A DNA stretch of 64,000 nucleotides from Larimichthys crocea (GCF_000972845.2 NC_040022.1:3106047-3170046); one strand, 5' to 3'. Positions 21,051 to 32,410 are shown, counted from the stretch's first letter. Numbers and translations: made by a program. The notes: generated by a model not told the origin, from the letters alone.

Positions 21051-22009
21051 GACACACTTGTCCAGCTCCTGTTCTGGCACGACACTGCGCTGCTCCCCTG
21101 TAAACCTCCTCTTCTTCCCGGTGGTCCAAACGTCTGTGGGTTAGCATGTGGGCTTTAATATCAGAGTGAGAACCACCAAACTTCCTGAGAAATGTGATGC
21201 ACTTCAAATTAATCTGTTGGTCCGTAATGTGACATTGTTTGTCAGGATCAGTGATCTGATTGGTTGGTGTAACAGGTGCGACACACAGACGGTAGAGCTC
21301 ATTTCATGATATACTTCATTCCATTCAAGCGTCTCAGGTACAGAGTCTAAAATGAGACCAAACGATCAGGCAGCAAGTGTTGGAGATCTGGGACTTAAAT
21401 GGTGATGGAGCCAATGGTTCCAATGAAAACAGGTGTGTGCAGGTGAGTGGCAGGTGTGCGATAGTCCTTATGCATAGAGCAGTGGCAGGAAAACACAACA
21501 AAGACAGGAAGTAGAAATACACAAAGCACAGAGAGGGGAAAACTACAAAATAAAACGGTCGGAATGACACGATCTGAAGTGAGAGCTGCTCCACTTGTGT
21601 GAGGGTGCTTTGTAATACCCACACTGCTTCCTCAAGTCACCAACAAAACACCATTTTATTCTTGAAACTGCAAATAGATTTTCAGTTCATTCTTGTATGT
21701 ACTGGTGGACAGTGTGACCTTAAATATGCAAATACGTCGTCGTCCTTCTGCTGCTTTTATTCAGCTCTCTCTTCTTGTCTCTCTCAGAGTGTGAAGCAAA
21801 CTTTCTGCTGCTTTTAAATGTGTTGTATCTCTCCAGAGGCTCCGCAAGGACACATTGTCAAGCTGATTATGGTTCTGGATTTGATTTGTCTCCAGTGACC
21901 GGACCAATTGAGTCAAGTTGGGTCAGCTGGTGTTTCGTTTGTGATGTTTAAAAAGCCCAAATATTTGCCCTCTTAATCCACTTCACTGTGACTAATTTAA
22001 AGTTTAATC

Positions 22010-22455
22010 CTTCGGATTTTTATTAAGACCAAAGAAACATTCCAGCTCCTCCTGGAGGATCCCGAGGCATTCCCAGGCATGTAGTCCCTCCAGCAGGTTC
22101 TGGGTCTGGCCCAGGGTCCCTCCCAGTTGGACATGCCAGGTGGAAAAATCACCTCCGGGGATCCTGATCAGATGTTGAACCACCTCAGCTGGCTCCACTT
22201 ATCTCAAGGCTGAGCCCGACCACCCGGGAGGAAGCTCATTCAGCCGCTTGTATCTGCGATCTCATTCGTTCGGTCACTACTCAAAGCTCATGACCAGAGG
22301 TGAGGGTTGGAACGTAGATGGACTGGAAGATCTAGAATTGTCTTCTGGCTCAGCTCCCTCTGAACCACAATGGTCCGGTACAAAAAATGCCACCCAACCC
22401 GTCGGTCCGTCCACGGCCTATTTTCCCATTACACGATACGAGACCCCAAGATACT
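22010..22455 (-). pseudogene. RTE/Rex3-like LINE ORF2 C-terminal remnant, left arm
   Basis: The minus strand carries the same sequence as 28835-29335 plus. Its start would read the FKYLGV motif of the post-catalytic region, here damaged by indels, and its end carries the CTGGAGGGACTACAT and CTCCAGGAGGAGCTGGAATG landmarks of the RTE C-terminus. It is broken in all frames. Its presence in both arms at mirrored positions shows that it was inserted before the inversion-duplication. Confidence 0.75.
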
Positions 22456-23059
22456 TAAACTCTTCGCTTGGGCAAAGAAGTGAAGGAGTTAAAATCATTA
22501 GAAAATTCTGTTTTATTTATTTGACCCGAGCTTAAAGGAAAAACGTCTCTCTTTTATTTTAAATATTAACTAACGAGTTATTTTTCATGTATTCAGTTAC
22601 ATTTATGACACGTTTGAAAAATAATTACACGTTGTCAGTTTTCTGCGGCTCCACGCGCATCTTCAATTGTCCTCCAGCAGTAAGAGACCTCTGAAATATT
22701 TAATTAAAGATGATATAAAATACATAAAAGCAGCAAATTCTCAGCAGGAAACAGATGTGGGAAGACTTTAACAGTTTGAACCTCCAATTTTCAGTCTGGT
22801 GTTGAGTTTCTCACGGCTCGTCGCCTCCGCCCACGTCTGAAACTCCCGAGTGTTTTTCAGGAATTGTTTTGTCTTCCAACAAGTGGAGATCAGCTGAGTT
22901 TGTTCGATGCGAAAGTCAATTACAGATTCAAAAAATAACTGGTGTGATGTTTAAAACATGAAGAGATTGACAGCAGCAGAGGATCAGAAGACAGCTCGCC
23001 TTTAATGCTGCACAACGCAATCAATGTGATCTGAGAAGTCACGAGAGAGGGAGGAAACA

Positions 23060-23465
23060 ACGTGTCTCTGTGACGTCCCCCGCAGAGACTGTCTAAAACC
23101 TGGACGTAGTCTCCGTGACGTCTCCGCAGACTGTCTAAAACCTGAACGTAGTCTCCGTGACGTCCCCGCAGACTGTCTAAAACCTGGACGTAGTCTCCGT
23201 GAGTCCCAGCAGACTGTCTAAAACCTGGACGTAGTCTCCGTGACGTCCCCACAGACTGTCTAACCTGGACGTATCTCTGACGTCCCCGCAGACTGTTAAA
23301 ACCTGGACGTAGTCTCCGTGACTTCCCCGCAGACTGTCTAAAACACCTGGACTTAGTCTCCGGGACGTCCCCCGCAGAACTGTCTAAACCTGGACGTAGT
23401 CTCCGTGACGTCCCCGCAGACTGTCTAACCCTGGACGTGTCTCCATGCGTCCCCACAGACTTTAA
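23060..23465. repeat. 42-bp minisatellite, about 9 units
   Basis: Unit contains GTAGTCTCCGTGACG and TCCCCGCAGACTGTCTAAAA. Because 42 is a multiple of three, the minus strand stays open and reads a 14-residue repeat (FRQSAGTSRRLRPG). The right arm has only about 2.5 units at 28125-28235. Several units here have small indels. Confidence 0.93.
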
Positions 23466-23784
23466 CTATCCATCCTCAGGACGTTTAATCTAGAACTGTG
23501 TATTTGGTCCATGTTCAGATTTGAGTTATGACTCACTCCCGTTGCAGCAATTTGCATAAAAAAATCCTCGTTTAAGGATTTTAAAGAACCTTAATGTTCT
23601 CGTGGAGTTGTTGTCACAGCCTCTGCTGCAGCGATAAATCAGGCACGAGCTGCCAAATCGCAATAACTCATTTTTAAAAGACAGCGTCTTCACATCACTT
23701 CTGTGCTCATTCACAGCCTGAAAACTTCTAAATTTACAACTGGTTATAAAGAAAAGACAGAATGCGAGGAAGGAACCTTACCAG

Positions 23785-24400
23785 CAGTGTCCAGGCTATA
23801 TACAGCAGCCTACGAGCTGGTTAGGACAGATTGAGGGTTGGATCTTCTCTGTGGACACTGCTGGTTCAGAGGTCTGTGCTGTGTTCACTGTTAGACTGGA
23901 ACAGTGCCGGTTCAGAGGTTCTGTCGCTGTGTTCACTGTTAGACGGGACACTGCTGGTTCAGAGGTTCGGTCGCTGTGTTCACTGTTAGACGGGACACTG
24001 CCGGTTCAGAGGTTCTCGCTGTGTTCACTGTTAGACTGGACACTGCCGGTTCAGAGGTTCTGTCGCTGTGTTCACTGTTAGACTGGACACTGGTTGGTTA
24101 AGAGGTTCTGTCGCTGTGTTCACTGTTAGACTGGACACTGTTGGTTCAGAGGTTCTGTTGCTGTGTTCGCTGTTAGACTGGACATGTGGTTCAGAGGTTC
24201 TGTCGCTGTGTTCGCTGTTAGACTGGACCACTGCTGGTTCAGAGGTTTCTGTTGCTGTGTTCACTGTCAGACTGACACTGCCGGTTCAGAGGTTCTGTCG
24301 CTGTGTTCGCTGTCAGACTGGACACGGCTGGTTCAGAGGTTCTGTCGCCGTGTTCACTGTTAGACCGGACCTGTTGGTTCAGAGGTTCTGTTCGGTCACT
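23785..24400. repeat. 47-bp minisatellite, about 12 units (left arm)
   Basis: Inverted orientation relative to 6712. Many units carry base losses. The mirrored site, 27635-27805, has about one and a half units plus a separated fragment. Confidence 0.93.
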
Positions 24401-24479
24401 GAAGGTGGACTGTTGACGCTAGCTGCAATGCATAGTGGTGGGGGTGTAACGAACACTCACTAGGGGCTACTGTAATCAC

Positions 24480-25440
24480 CAATCAATATCACCTGTCCCT
24501 GACTATCTGAGCATTTTTACACAGAGTTGGCGTTTTGGCGAGTCCCCAAAACTTCACAGTTTTTGAGTTTTAAACTTTTAAATATAATAAGTGGGAATGT
24601 TTCTCTCCAAACTTTAATGTGATGTTACATTCAAAATAAATATGTAAAGGTTTTGTCAGACGATGACATTATGTTTCCCTCAGAAACTTTGCCGTTGCAA
24701 ATTAGTAACATAATGTTGAAAAGCTGCGTTTGCCTGCAGGTTTCAGCATAATGAGCACTGCACCTCAGAATGTGAGACTGTAAGAAGTTTTTACTGAAAT
24801 ATGATGCAGCTTCAGTCCCCACAAAGTAACTGAGACATCTCCTTCACAAGTATCTTTTTGTTGTCGTCTGGCATCTTTTTTCTTGTGATGTTGAATCCAG
24901 CCCTCTGTGATGATGATGATGAGTCAGAAGATGAAGCAGCCTCTCCATGTGTGCTTGGAAGACACTCTGGACTCTTCGCTTTGATCCTTCACCATAGCAT
25001 TGTGAGGAAATTCCTCCAATTTTTTCCAGTGCCGCGCTCGACTGGAGCTTTGATCTTTCTCTACAATCTTATTTTTTTTCCGACCTGGCTTTTCTCCTGC
25101 TGTGACACTGGTGGATCTTTGGGGGGGGTGGTGATGATGACGCACTAAAGCACAGCGCCTGAATCCATCGCTGACCCCGATAACCGGTTTTTCTCACAGG
25201 AACAACGCTACTCTTTAAAGCTCTGATTATCCTCGTTTGAGCAGCGAGCTCAGGGATATTTAAATGAGTTGGAACATCTCGAATAAGAAGTGCCACAACT
25301 GCACGTAATCTCAAGAAACACTTTAATACTACACGATGAAAAGGACGCAGACTAACAGGAACACTGACGAACTCTCATCTGTGGATTCACTCGATGCTCA
25401 CAGTGTCGGCCGATCATATGACACTGACGACAGGTTGTCC
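24480..25440. other. Unidentified mirrored sequence (left arm)
   Basis: Pairs with 26590-27545. It contains a GAT/GAA-rich stretch (24905-24945) and a TTTGGGGGGGGTGGTGATG run. The open frames have no recognised domain and differ between the arms, so no gene is called. Confidence 0.4.
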
Positions 25441-25539
25441 TCTAGTTTCATAAATCGAACACAAATGATGTGACAGAGGAAGTAATAAGGAAACCAAATT
25501 GTCCTCACAAGGAAGATGTAGCTCAGTCGTTAGCCGGGC

Positions 25540-25745
25540 TGTCCAGAAGAAGAAGAAGAAGAAGAGGAGGTAACCAGGCCAGCAGCTTCTATGGACATGA
25601 TGGCAGAGGAGAAGAGAGTGAAGAGGACGCGAAAAGGCGAGCAGGAAGCCATCAGTCAACCATCATTTTATGGAGGAAATGTTTTCTGGTTTTCCCTCTG
25701 ATGTCCTCCGGCTGCCCGCCTCAACTCTCTGTGATTTACAGAGTT
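25540..25745 (+). repeat. KR element, rearranged copy
   Basis: GAGGAGGTAACCAGGCCAGC, ATGGACATGATGGCAGAGGA and GTGAAGAGGACGCGAAAAGG, with an internal deletion relative to the full copy. Confidence 0.75.
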
Positions 25746-25791
25746 TAGGATGGACATGGAAGTAAACTGCTGACAGCTGTAGCTGCTGTTA

Positions 25792-25869
25792 GCTCAGTTC
25801 GTCAGCTTGGCGGTGAGCTCAGAGCGACGGGTACCCTCGTCTGAGCTCACCGCAAGCTGACGAATGAGT
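25792..25869. repeat. KR-element palindrome, degenerate copy
   Basis: Arms around GGGTACCC; the right half has lost bases (CTCGTCTGAG, CCGCAAGC). Confidence 0.85.
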
Positions 25870-25879
25870 GTTTGTACCA

Positions 25880-26150
25880 ACAGGAAGAAGAAGAGGAGGT
25901 AACCAGGCTCAGCAGCCTCATGGACATAATGGAAGGCGAGGAGAGTGGAAAGAGGACGCTGACGAGGAAGCTAAGAGGAGAAAAGGAGAGAGTGAGCGAG
26001 CAAGAAGCCGCCGGACAAGAGTAAATGTGGGACTGACTTTTAGTGGTTGTGTGAGAGCTGGTGAAATAAAGGCTGGCAGACGCCGAGCTGGACTGACTGC
26101 TGCTGGACTAGGCAGTGAGATCAGCTGCTGCTGGGGACCGGATGATGATT
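25880..26150 (+). mobile_element. KR element, near full-length copy
   Basis: Shows the typical order: AGGAAGAAGAAGAGGAGG, TAACCAGGCTCAGCAGC, the lysine/arginine-rich exon (frameshifted here), CCGCCGGACAAGAGTAAATG, a GAAATAAAG polyadenylation-like signal, and the CTGCTGGACTAGGCAGTGAG tail. The TCTATGGACATGATGGCAGAG start is altered to CATGGACATAATGG, so the ATG-MAEE start is lost. Confidence 0.8.
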
Positions 26151-26329
26151 GGCTTAACCTCTAGTTTCATAAATTTGAACACAAATGATGTGACAGAGGA
26201 AGTAATAAGGAAACCAAATTGTCCTCACAAGGAAGATGTTAGCTCAGTCTGTCCAAGAAGAAGAAGAAGAAGAAGAAGAAGAGTTTCCTGATGGACAGTG
26301 AAGTAAACTGCTGACAGCTGTAGCTGCTG

Positions 26330-26417
26330 TTAGCTCAGTTCGACAGCTTGGCGGTGAGCTCAGAGCGACGGGTACCCGTCGCTCTGAGCTCACCGCCAAG
26401 CTGTCGAACTGAGCTAA
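26330..26417. repeat. Perfect palindrome at the centre of the giant inverted repeat
   Basis: The symmetry axis lies between 26373 and 26374 inside GGGTACCC. Around it GAGCTCAGAGCGACGGGTAC mirrors exactly, and the identity continues without spacer into the kilobase arms (both (GAA)n tracts flanking it are 28 bp). The other copies of this palindrome lack such arms. Confidence 0.97.
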
Positions 26418-27634
26418 CAGCAGCTACAGCTGTCAGCAGTTTACTTCACTGTCCATCAGGAAACTCTTCTTCTTCTTCTTCTTCTTCTTCTTGGACAGAC
26501 TGAGCTAACATCTTCCTTGTGAGGACAATTTGGTTTCCTTATTACTTCCTCTGTCACATCATTTGTGTTCAAATTTATGAAACTAGAGGACACCTGACGT
26601 CAGTGTCATATGATCGGGCGACACTGTGAGCATCGAGTGAATCCACAGATGAGAGTTCGTCAGTGTTCCTGTTAGTCTGCGTCCTTTTTCTTCATCGTTA
26701 GTATTAAAGTGTTCTTGAGATTACGTGCAGTTTGTGGCACTTCTTATTCGAGATGTTCCAACTCATTTAAATATCCCTGAGCTCGCTGCTTAAACGAGGA
26801 TAATCAGAGCTTTAAAGAGTAGCGTTTGTTCCTGTGAGAAAACCAGGTTATCGGGGTCAGCGATGGATTCAGGCGCTGTGCTTTCAGTGCGTCATCACCA
26901 CCCCACACAAAGATCCACCAGAGTCACAGCAGGAGAAAAGCCAGGTTGGAAAAAAAATAAGATTGTAGAGAAAAGATCAAAGCTCCAGTCGAGCGCTGGC
27001 ACTGGAAAAAATTGGAGGAATTTCCTCACAATGCTATGGTGAAGGATCAAAGCGAAGAGTCCAGAGTGTCTTCCAAGCACGCATGGAGAGGCTGCTTCAT
27101 CTTCTGACTCATCATCATCATCACAGAGGGGCTGGATTCAACATCACAAGAGAAAAGATGCCAGACGACGACAACAAGAATACTTGTGAAGAGATGTCTC
27201 AGTTACTTTGTGGAGGACTGAAGCTGCATCATATTTCAGTAAAAACTTCTTACAGTCTCACATCTCTGAGGCTGCAGTGCTCATTATGCTGAAACCTGCA
27301 GGGCAAACGCGGCTTTTCAACATTATGTTACTAATTTGCAACGGCAAAGTTTCTGAGGGAAACATAATGTCATCGTCTGCAAAACCTTTACATATTTATT
27401 TATGAATGTAACACTCAACATTAAAGTTTGGAGAGAAACATTCCCACTTATTATATTTAAAAGTTTAAAACTCAAAAACTGTGAAGTTTTGGGGACTCGC
27501 CAAAACGCCAACCTCCGTGTAAAAATGCTCAGATAAGTCAGATTGATTGGTGATTACAGTAGCCAATAGTGAGTGTGCGTTACACCCCCACCACTATGCA
27601 TTGCAGCTAGCGTCAACATCCACCTTCCAGTGAC

Positions 27635-27710
27635 CGAACAGAACCTCTGAACCGGCAGTGTCCAGTCTAACAGTGAACACAGCGACAGAACCTTTGAACC
27701 AGCAGCGTCC
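27635..27710. repeat. 47-bp minisatellite, about 1.5 units (right arm)
   Basis: CAGAACCTCTGAACCGGCAG and GTCTAACAGTGAACACAGCG. This is the contracted counterpart of 23785-24400. Confidence 0.9.
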
Positions 27711-28124
27711 ACAGAGAAGACTCCAACCCTCAATCTGTCCTAACCCAGCACCAAAACCAGCTCGGTAGGCTGCTGTATATAGCCTGGACACTGCTGGTTC
27801 AGAGGTTCCTTCCTCGCATTTCTGGTCTTTTCTTTATAACCAGTTGTATAAATTTCAAAGTTTTCAGGCTGTGAGATGAGGCACAGACGTGATGTGAAGA
27901 CGCTGCTCTTTTAAAAATGAGTTATTGCGATTTGGCAGCTCGTGCCTGATTTATCGCTGCAGCAGAGGCTGTGACACACAACTCCACGAGAACATTAAGG
28001 TTCTTTAAAATCCTTAAACGAGGATTTTTTTATGCAAATTGCTGCAAGCGGGAGTGAGTCATAACTCAAATCTGAACATGGACAAAATACACAGTTCTAG
28101 ATTAAACGTCCTGAGGATGGATAG

Positions 28125-28235
28125 TTAAAGTCTGTGGGGACGTCACGGAGACTACGTCCAGGTTTAAGACAGTCTGCGGGGACGTCACGGAGACTACGTC
28201 CAGGTTTGAGACAGTCTGCGGGGACGTCATGGAGA
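28125..28235. repeat. 42-bp minisatellite, about 2.5 units (right arm)
   Basis: GACAGTCTGCGGGGACGTCA repeated; contracted counterpart of 23060-23465. Confidence 0.92.
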
Positions 28236-28834
28236 CACGTTGTTTCATCCCCTCTCGTGACTTCTCAGATCACATTGTATTGCGTTGTGCAGCATTAAAG
28301 GCGAGCTGTCTTCTGATCCTCTGCTGCTGTCAGATCTCTTCATGTTTTAAACATCACACCAGTTATTTTTTTATCTGGAATTGACTTTCGCATCGAACAA
28401 ACTTCAGCTGATCTCCACTTGTCGGAAGACAAAACAACTTCCTGAAAAACACTCGAGAGTTTCAGACGTGGGCGGAGGCGACGAAGCTGCCGTGAGGAAC
28501 TCAACACCAGACTGAAAATTGGGAGGTTCAAACTGTTAAAGTCTTCCCACATCTGTTTCCTGCTGAGAATTTGCTGCTTTTATGTATTTTATATAATCTT
28601 TAATTAAATATTTCAGAGGTCTCTTACTGCTGGACGGACAATTGAAGATGCGCGTGGAGCCGCAGAAACTGACAACGTGTAATGATTTTTTCAAACGTGT
28701 CATAAATGTAACTGAATACATGAATAAATAACTCTGTTAGTTAAATATTTAAAATAAAAGAGAAGACGTTTTTCCTTTAAGCTCGGGTCAAATAAAATAA
28801 AACAGAATTTATTCTAATGATTTTAACTCCTTCA

Positions 28835-29335
28835 CTTCTTTGCCCAAGCGAAGAGTTTAAGTATCTTGGGGTCTCGTATACGTGTAATGGGAAAATAGGC
28901 CGTGAGACGGACCGACGGGTTGGTGTGGCATTTTTTGTACCGGACTATTGTGGTTCAGAGGGAGCTGAGCTGGAAGACAAAGTTCTAGATCTTCCAGTCC
29001 ATCTACGTTCCAACCCTCACCTCTGGTCATGAGCTTTGAGTAGTGACCGAACGAATGAGATCGCAGATACAAGCGGCTGAAATGAGCTTCCTCCGCCGGG
29101 TGGTCGGGCTCAGCCTAGAGATAAGGTGAGGAGCCAGCTGAGGTGGTTCAACATCTGATCAGGATCCTCCTGGGTGCCTTCCTTTGGAGGTGATCCATCC
29201 TGGCACGTCCAACTGGGAGGAGACCCCGGGCCAGACCCAGAACCTGCTGGAGGGACTACATAGCCTGGGAATGCCTCGGGATCCTCCAGGAGGAGCTGGA
29301 ATGTTTATTTGGTCTTAATAAAAATCTGAAGGATT
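28835..29335 (+). pseudogene. RTE/Rex3-like LINE ORF2 C-terminal remnant, right arm
   Basis: The plus strand begins FKYLGVSYTCNGKIGRETDR RVG, the block that follows the catalytic core of RTE-clade reverse transcriptases (typically FKYLG...G....EI..RI). Further on come the IQAAEMSFLRRVVGLSLE-like stretch (29060-29120, starting with GATCGCAGATACAAGCGGCT) and, near 29240-29310, CTGCTGGAGGGACTACATAG and CTCCAGGAGGAGCTGGAATG, which are the C-terminal landmarks. Indels break the frame between blocks. The element is 5'-truncated with no endonuclease or YADD box. This is the better-preserved of the four RTE pieces in the window. Confidence 0.85.
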
Positions 29336-29719
29336 ATAACTTTAAATTAGTCACAGTGAAGTGGATTAAGAGGGCAAATATTTGGGCTTTTTAAACATCA
29401 CAAACGAAAACACCAGCTGACCCAACTTGACTCAACTTGGTCCGGTCACTGGAGACAAATCAAATCCAGAACCATAATCAGCTTGACAATGTGTCCTTGC
29501 GGAGCCTCTGGAGAGATGCAACACATTTAAAAGCAGCAGACAGTTTGCTTCACACTCTGAGAGAGCCAAGAAGAGAGAGCTGAATAAAAAGCAGCAGAAG
29601 GACGACGACATATTTGCATATTTTAAGGTCACACTGTCCACAGTACATACAAGAATGAACTGAAAATCTAATTTGCAGTTTCAAGAAATAAAATGGTGTT
29701 TTGTTGGTGACTTGAAGAG

Positions 29720-30290
29720 ACAGTGTGGAGTATTACAAAGCACCCTCACACAAGCTGGAGCAGCTCTCACTTAAGATCGTGTCAGTCCGACCGTTTTATT
29801 TTGTAGTTTTCCCCTCTCTGTGCTTTGTGTATTTCTACTTCCTGTCTTTGTTGTGTTTTCCTGCCACTGCTCTACTGCATAAGGACTATCACACACCTGC
29901 CACTCACCTGCACACACCTGTTTTCCATTGGCTCCATTGGCTCCATCACCATTTAAGTCACAGATCTCCACACACTTGCTGCCTGATCGTTTGGTCTCAT
30001 TTTAGACTCTGTACCTGAGACGCTGTAATGGAATGAAGTATATCATGAAATGAGCTCTACCGTCTGTGTGTCGCACCTGTTACACCGACCAATCAGATCA
30101 CTGATCCTGACAAACAATGTCACATTACGGACCAACAGATTAATTTGAAGTGCATCACATTCTCAGGACAGTTTGGTGGTTCTCACTCTGATATTTAAAG
30201 CCACACTGCTAACCCACAGACGTTTGGACCACCGGGAAGAAGAGGAGGTTTACAGGGGAGCAGAGCGGTGTCGTGCCAGAACAGGAGCTG
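29720..30290. other. Unidentified mirrored sequence (right arm)
   Basis: Pairs with 21050-21620. A plus-strand frame of 97 codons includes a hydrophobic stretch (FYFVVFPSLCFVYFYFLSLL), also open in the left arm, but I recognise no family and see no splice or regulatory context. Confidence 0.35.
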
Positions 30291-30299
30291 GACAAGTGT

Positions 30300-30420
30300 G
30301 TCCAGCAGTGTAACTAAACTCAGCAGCATCTATGGACATGATGGCAGAGGAGAAGAGAGTGAAGAGGACGCTGACGGAGGAAGCTAAGAAGAGAAAAGGA
30401 GAGAGTGAGCGAGCATGTTT
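30300..30420 (+). repeat. KR element fragment, right arm
   Basis: TCTATGGACATGATGGCAGA through GAGAGTGAGCGAGCATG; the mirrored partner is 20940-21050. Confidence 0.85.
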
Positions 30421-31169
30421 ATGATAATAATAATAATTTGCATATTTGTTTAATAAAAGACAAAAATAAATAAATTAGCTGAAAGCATTTATTGGATTAT
30501 TATTAAATTAAGAACTCAGCTGTATTAAGATAAATTTCCACAGTTTGAGTTTCATTAAGTTCCCGTTTTAAAAATGATTCCTCCTTTTTGATGAGTTTCT
30601 ATTTTTATAATTCTTCTTCATGCTTCGTCCACTCGATTCACTCAGATGTTCCCGTCTCTCTTCCTCCAGGCCATATTTGTGTCAGATCTCTGGTGCAGTC
30701 ATATCTTCTTCTCTCCGGCAGATTCGAGTGCTGGTCCACGTCCAAACGGGCCTGCTTCCAGATCTGGGGTCCAAACAGGTGTTCAGCTCGTTGACGACGG
30801 CGTGACGCTGGAATCCTTTCGGTCATGGAGTTCCCGCTCGGTGTTCTCTGTCAGCGACTGTCACACCTCCATTGTTGCCCAATCATCTGTTCATTCAGGC
30901 TTCAGTTATGGACGCCCCTCCGCCTCCACGTCTCCGCCTGCTCTTTTCACATCACATTCACCATCAGCGTTTATCGTCAGAGTCTCTTCAGCAGCGTTCA
31001 TACTGAACTGAGCAGGCGCCTAAAGACGTTTGTGTCATTTCAACAACAGAGATCTGAATGTTGTCTGTTACGATGACGCTGCATTGTTCCTCTGCTGAGC
31101 TCCTTCAGTCAAGTCTTCTTCTCGATTTAACATGACAGTCCTCAAACACACTGTCCCAAAAACTGCAGT

Positions 31170-31405
31170 TCCTCTAACGTCCACCTGAGGCTGGCTCCAG
31201 AAGTGAGTCAGTCTCCATAAGTCCCCATGTCCAAATGTCCAACTTCACAGCAGAAATAAACATGTTTACAGCCTGGTACAAAAATCAGTTTTGGTCTCTG
31301 TAGCTAATTTCCCCGTTCATGACAACTGTACTGAGGGTGAATTTATATACAACTCACCTGTTCACATTATATTAAGGCTTAAAGTTATGCAGGATTAAGA
31401 GCAGG
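31170..31405. repeat. Dispersed repeat R3, right-arm copy
   Basis: Complement of 19965-20205 and of 44598-44845. Confidence 0.8.
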
Positions 31406-31479
31406 GATGTGTTGCTAACTGAACTGACTCAGCCCGGGATGCCAGGACCCAAACCCAGCAAGAAAACCACCTCAGTAGG

Positions 31480-31530
31480 CTGATGTGTTCACTGTTAGAC
31501 TGGACACTGCTGGTTCAGAGGTTCTGTTAT
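31480..31530. repeat. 47-bp minisatellite, single unit
   Basis: GTTCACTGTTAGACTGGACA, then GCTGGTTCAGAGGTTCTG. Confidence 0.9.
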
Positions 31531-31612
31531 TTCTGTTATATTTATAATAATCATGTTTATGTTTAACTTTATTTATAATATATGAAGTTATTCATCTTCG
31601 ACTGACAGATAA

Positions 31613-32045
31613 AATCAACAAAGAACAGTATGCAGTCTGCAGCAGGATGGTGTTGTTGACTTTAATAACTGCAGGAATCATTTCTTCTCATTAAATCACT
31701 TTCAGTTTCATTCCATCGTCAGTCAGCCGAGCAGCAAACCGGGACGGATGCTGGGAGCTCGCTGCAGGTCCATCGATCCTTCTCAAAGGTCTGATGTGTT
31801 GCAGAGCTGGAGTTGGTCACAGTGATTCTGTCTGATTAGTGACTGTGCAGCATGTAAACAGGACACATTATTCCTTCATCTGATTTACTGCTCATATAAA
31901 TACTTTCATGGGAATTCTGATTTCATTTGGAAAGGGCAAAACTGACTGTGATCAGTCTGTGTCTTTCTCATTCTCAGCTTCATCTCCTGCTTCTTCCTGT
32001 TCAGCACACAGTATTAACACGATTTACTTTGTTACAGCTGTCAGT
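31613..32045. other. Unannotated stretch outside the right arm
   Basis: No gene recognised. It has no counterpart left of the 10-N gap, so the inverted repeat ends here. Confidence 0.4.
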
Positions 32046-32059
32046 ACGATTAGCATCCC

Positions 32060-32360
32060 TCATCCAAGACCCAGCAGCAGCTGATCTCACTGCCTAGTCC
32101 AGCAGCAGTCAGCCCAGCTCGGCGTCTGTCTTTCAGCCTTTTATTTCACCAAGCTCTCACCAACCACTAAAAGTCAGTCCCACATTTACTCTTGTCCGGC
32201 GGCTTCTTGCTCGCTCACTCTCTCCTTTTCTCTTCTTAGCTTCCTCCGTCAGCGTCCTCTTCACTCTCTTCTCCTCTGCCATCATGTCCATAGAAGCTGC
32301 TGAGCCTGGTTACCTCCTCTTCTTCTTCCTGGTAGTCCATAACGCCTGTTGGTACAAACA
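32060..32360 (-). mobile_element. KR element, full-length type copy
   Basis: On the minus strand: GAGGAGGTAACCAGGCTCAG, an ATG-GACATGATGGCAGAGG start, a frame reading MAEEKRVKRTLTEEAKKRKG, then ESERARSRRTRVNVGLTFSG, a stop, GAAATAAAAGGCTGAAAGAC, and the CTAGGCAGTGAGATCAGCTG tail. The peptide is basic and would be about 43 residues. I recall similar lysine/arginine-rich starts in uncharacterised fish proteins but cannot name a family. The identical truncation in every copy shows that it is propagated as a short non-autonomous unit. Confidence 0.8.
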
Positions 32361-32410
32361 CTCAGGTACCCGTCGCTCTGAGCTCACCGCCAAGCTGACG
32401 AACTGAGCTA
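32361..32410. repeat. KR-element palindrome, one arm deleted
   Basis: CACTCAG joins directly to GGTACCCGTCGCTCTGAGCT. One half of the palindrome is gone almost exactly up to its centre, the other half is intact. Confidence 0.9.

Larger units (their letters stand above)
25441..26157. repeat. Extra block present only in the left arm
   Basis: Both its start and the sequence right after its end read CTCTAGTTTCATAAAT, so the flank is duplicated around it. The block holds two KR copies and a degenerate palindrome. Its 25640-26150 part is the inverse of 32050-32545, which lies just outside the right arm. Confidence 0.8.
19768..26373 (+). repeat. Giant inverted repeat, left arm (about 6.6 kb)
   Basis: Begins at TATCTGTCAGTCGAAGATGA, whose complement ends the right arm near 31610. 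Landmarks in mirrored order include the RTE fragment, the 42-bp array, the 47-bp array, a D-D-D-D-E stretch near 24916 and the KR-element palindrome at the centre. This arm exceeds the right by about 1.37 kb because both minisatellites are longer and a 717-bp block (25441-26157) is extra. Single-base indels separate the arms (for example GAGGGTGTG against GAGGTGTG). The innermost 150 bp are identical. Confidence 0.93.
26374..31612 (-). repeat. Giant inverted repeat, right arm (about 5.2 kb)
   Basis: Reverse complement of 19768-26373 with shorter tandem arrays and without the 717-bp extra block. It ends at TTCGACTGACAGATA; beyond 31613 the sequence is not mirrored. Confidence 0.93.

Noticed and set aside
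21334..21624. Membrane protein suggested by hydrophobic frame (also 29725-30018)
   Set aside because: Low-complexity F/L/V stretch in both palindrome arms, without family similarity or conserved flanking exons.
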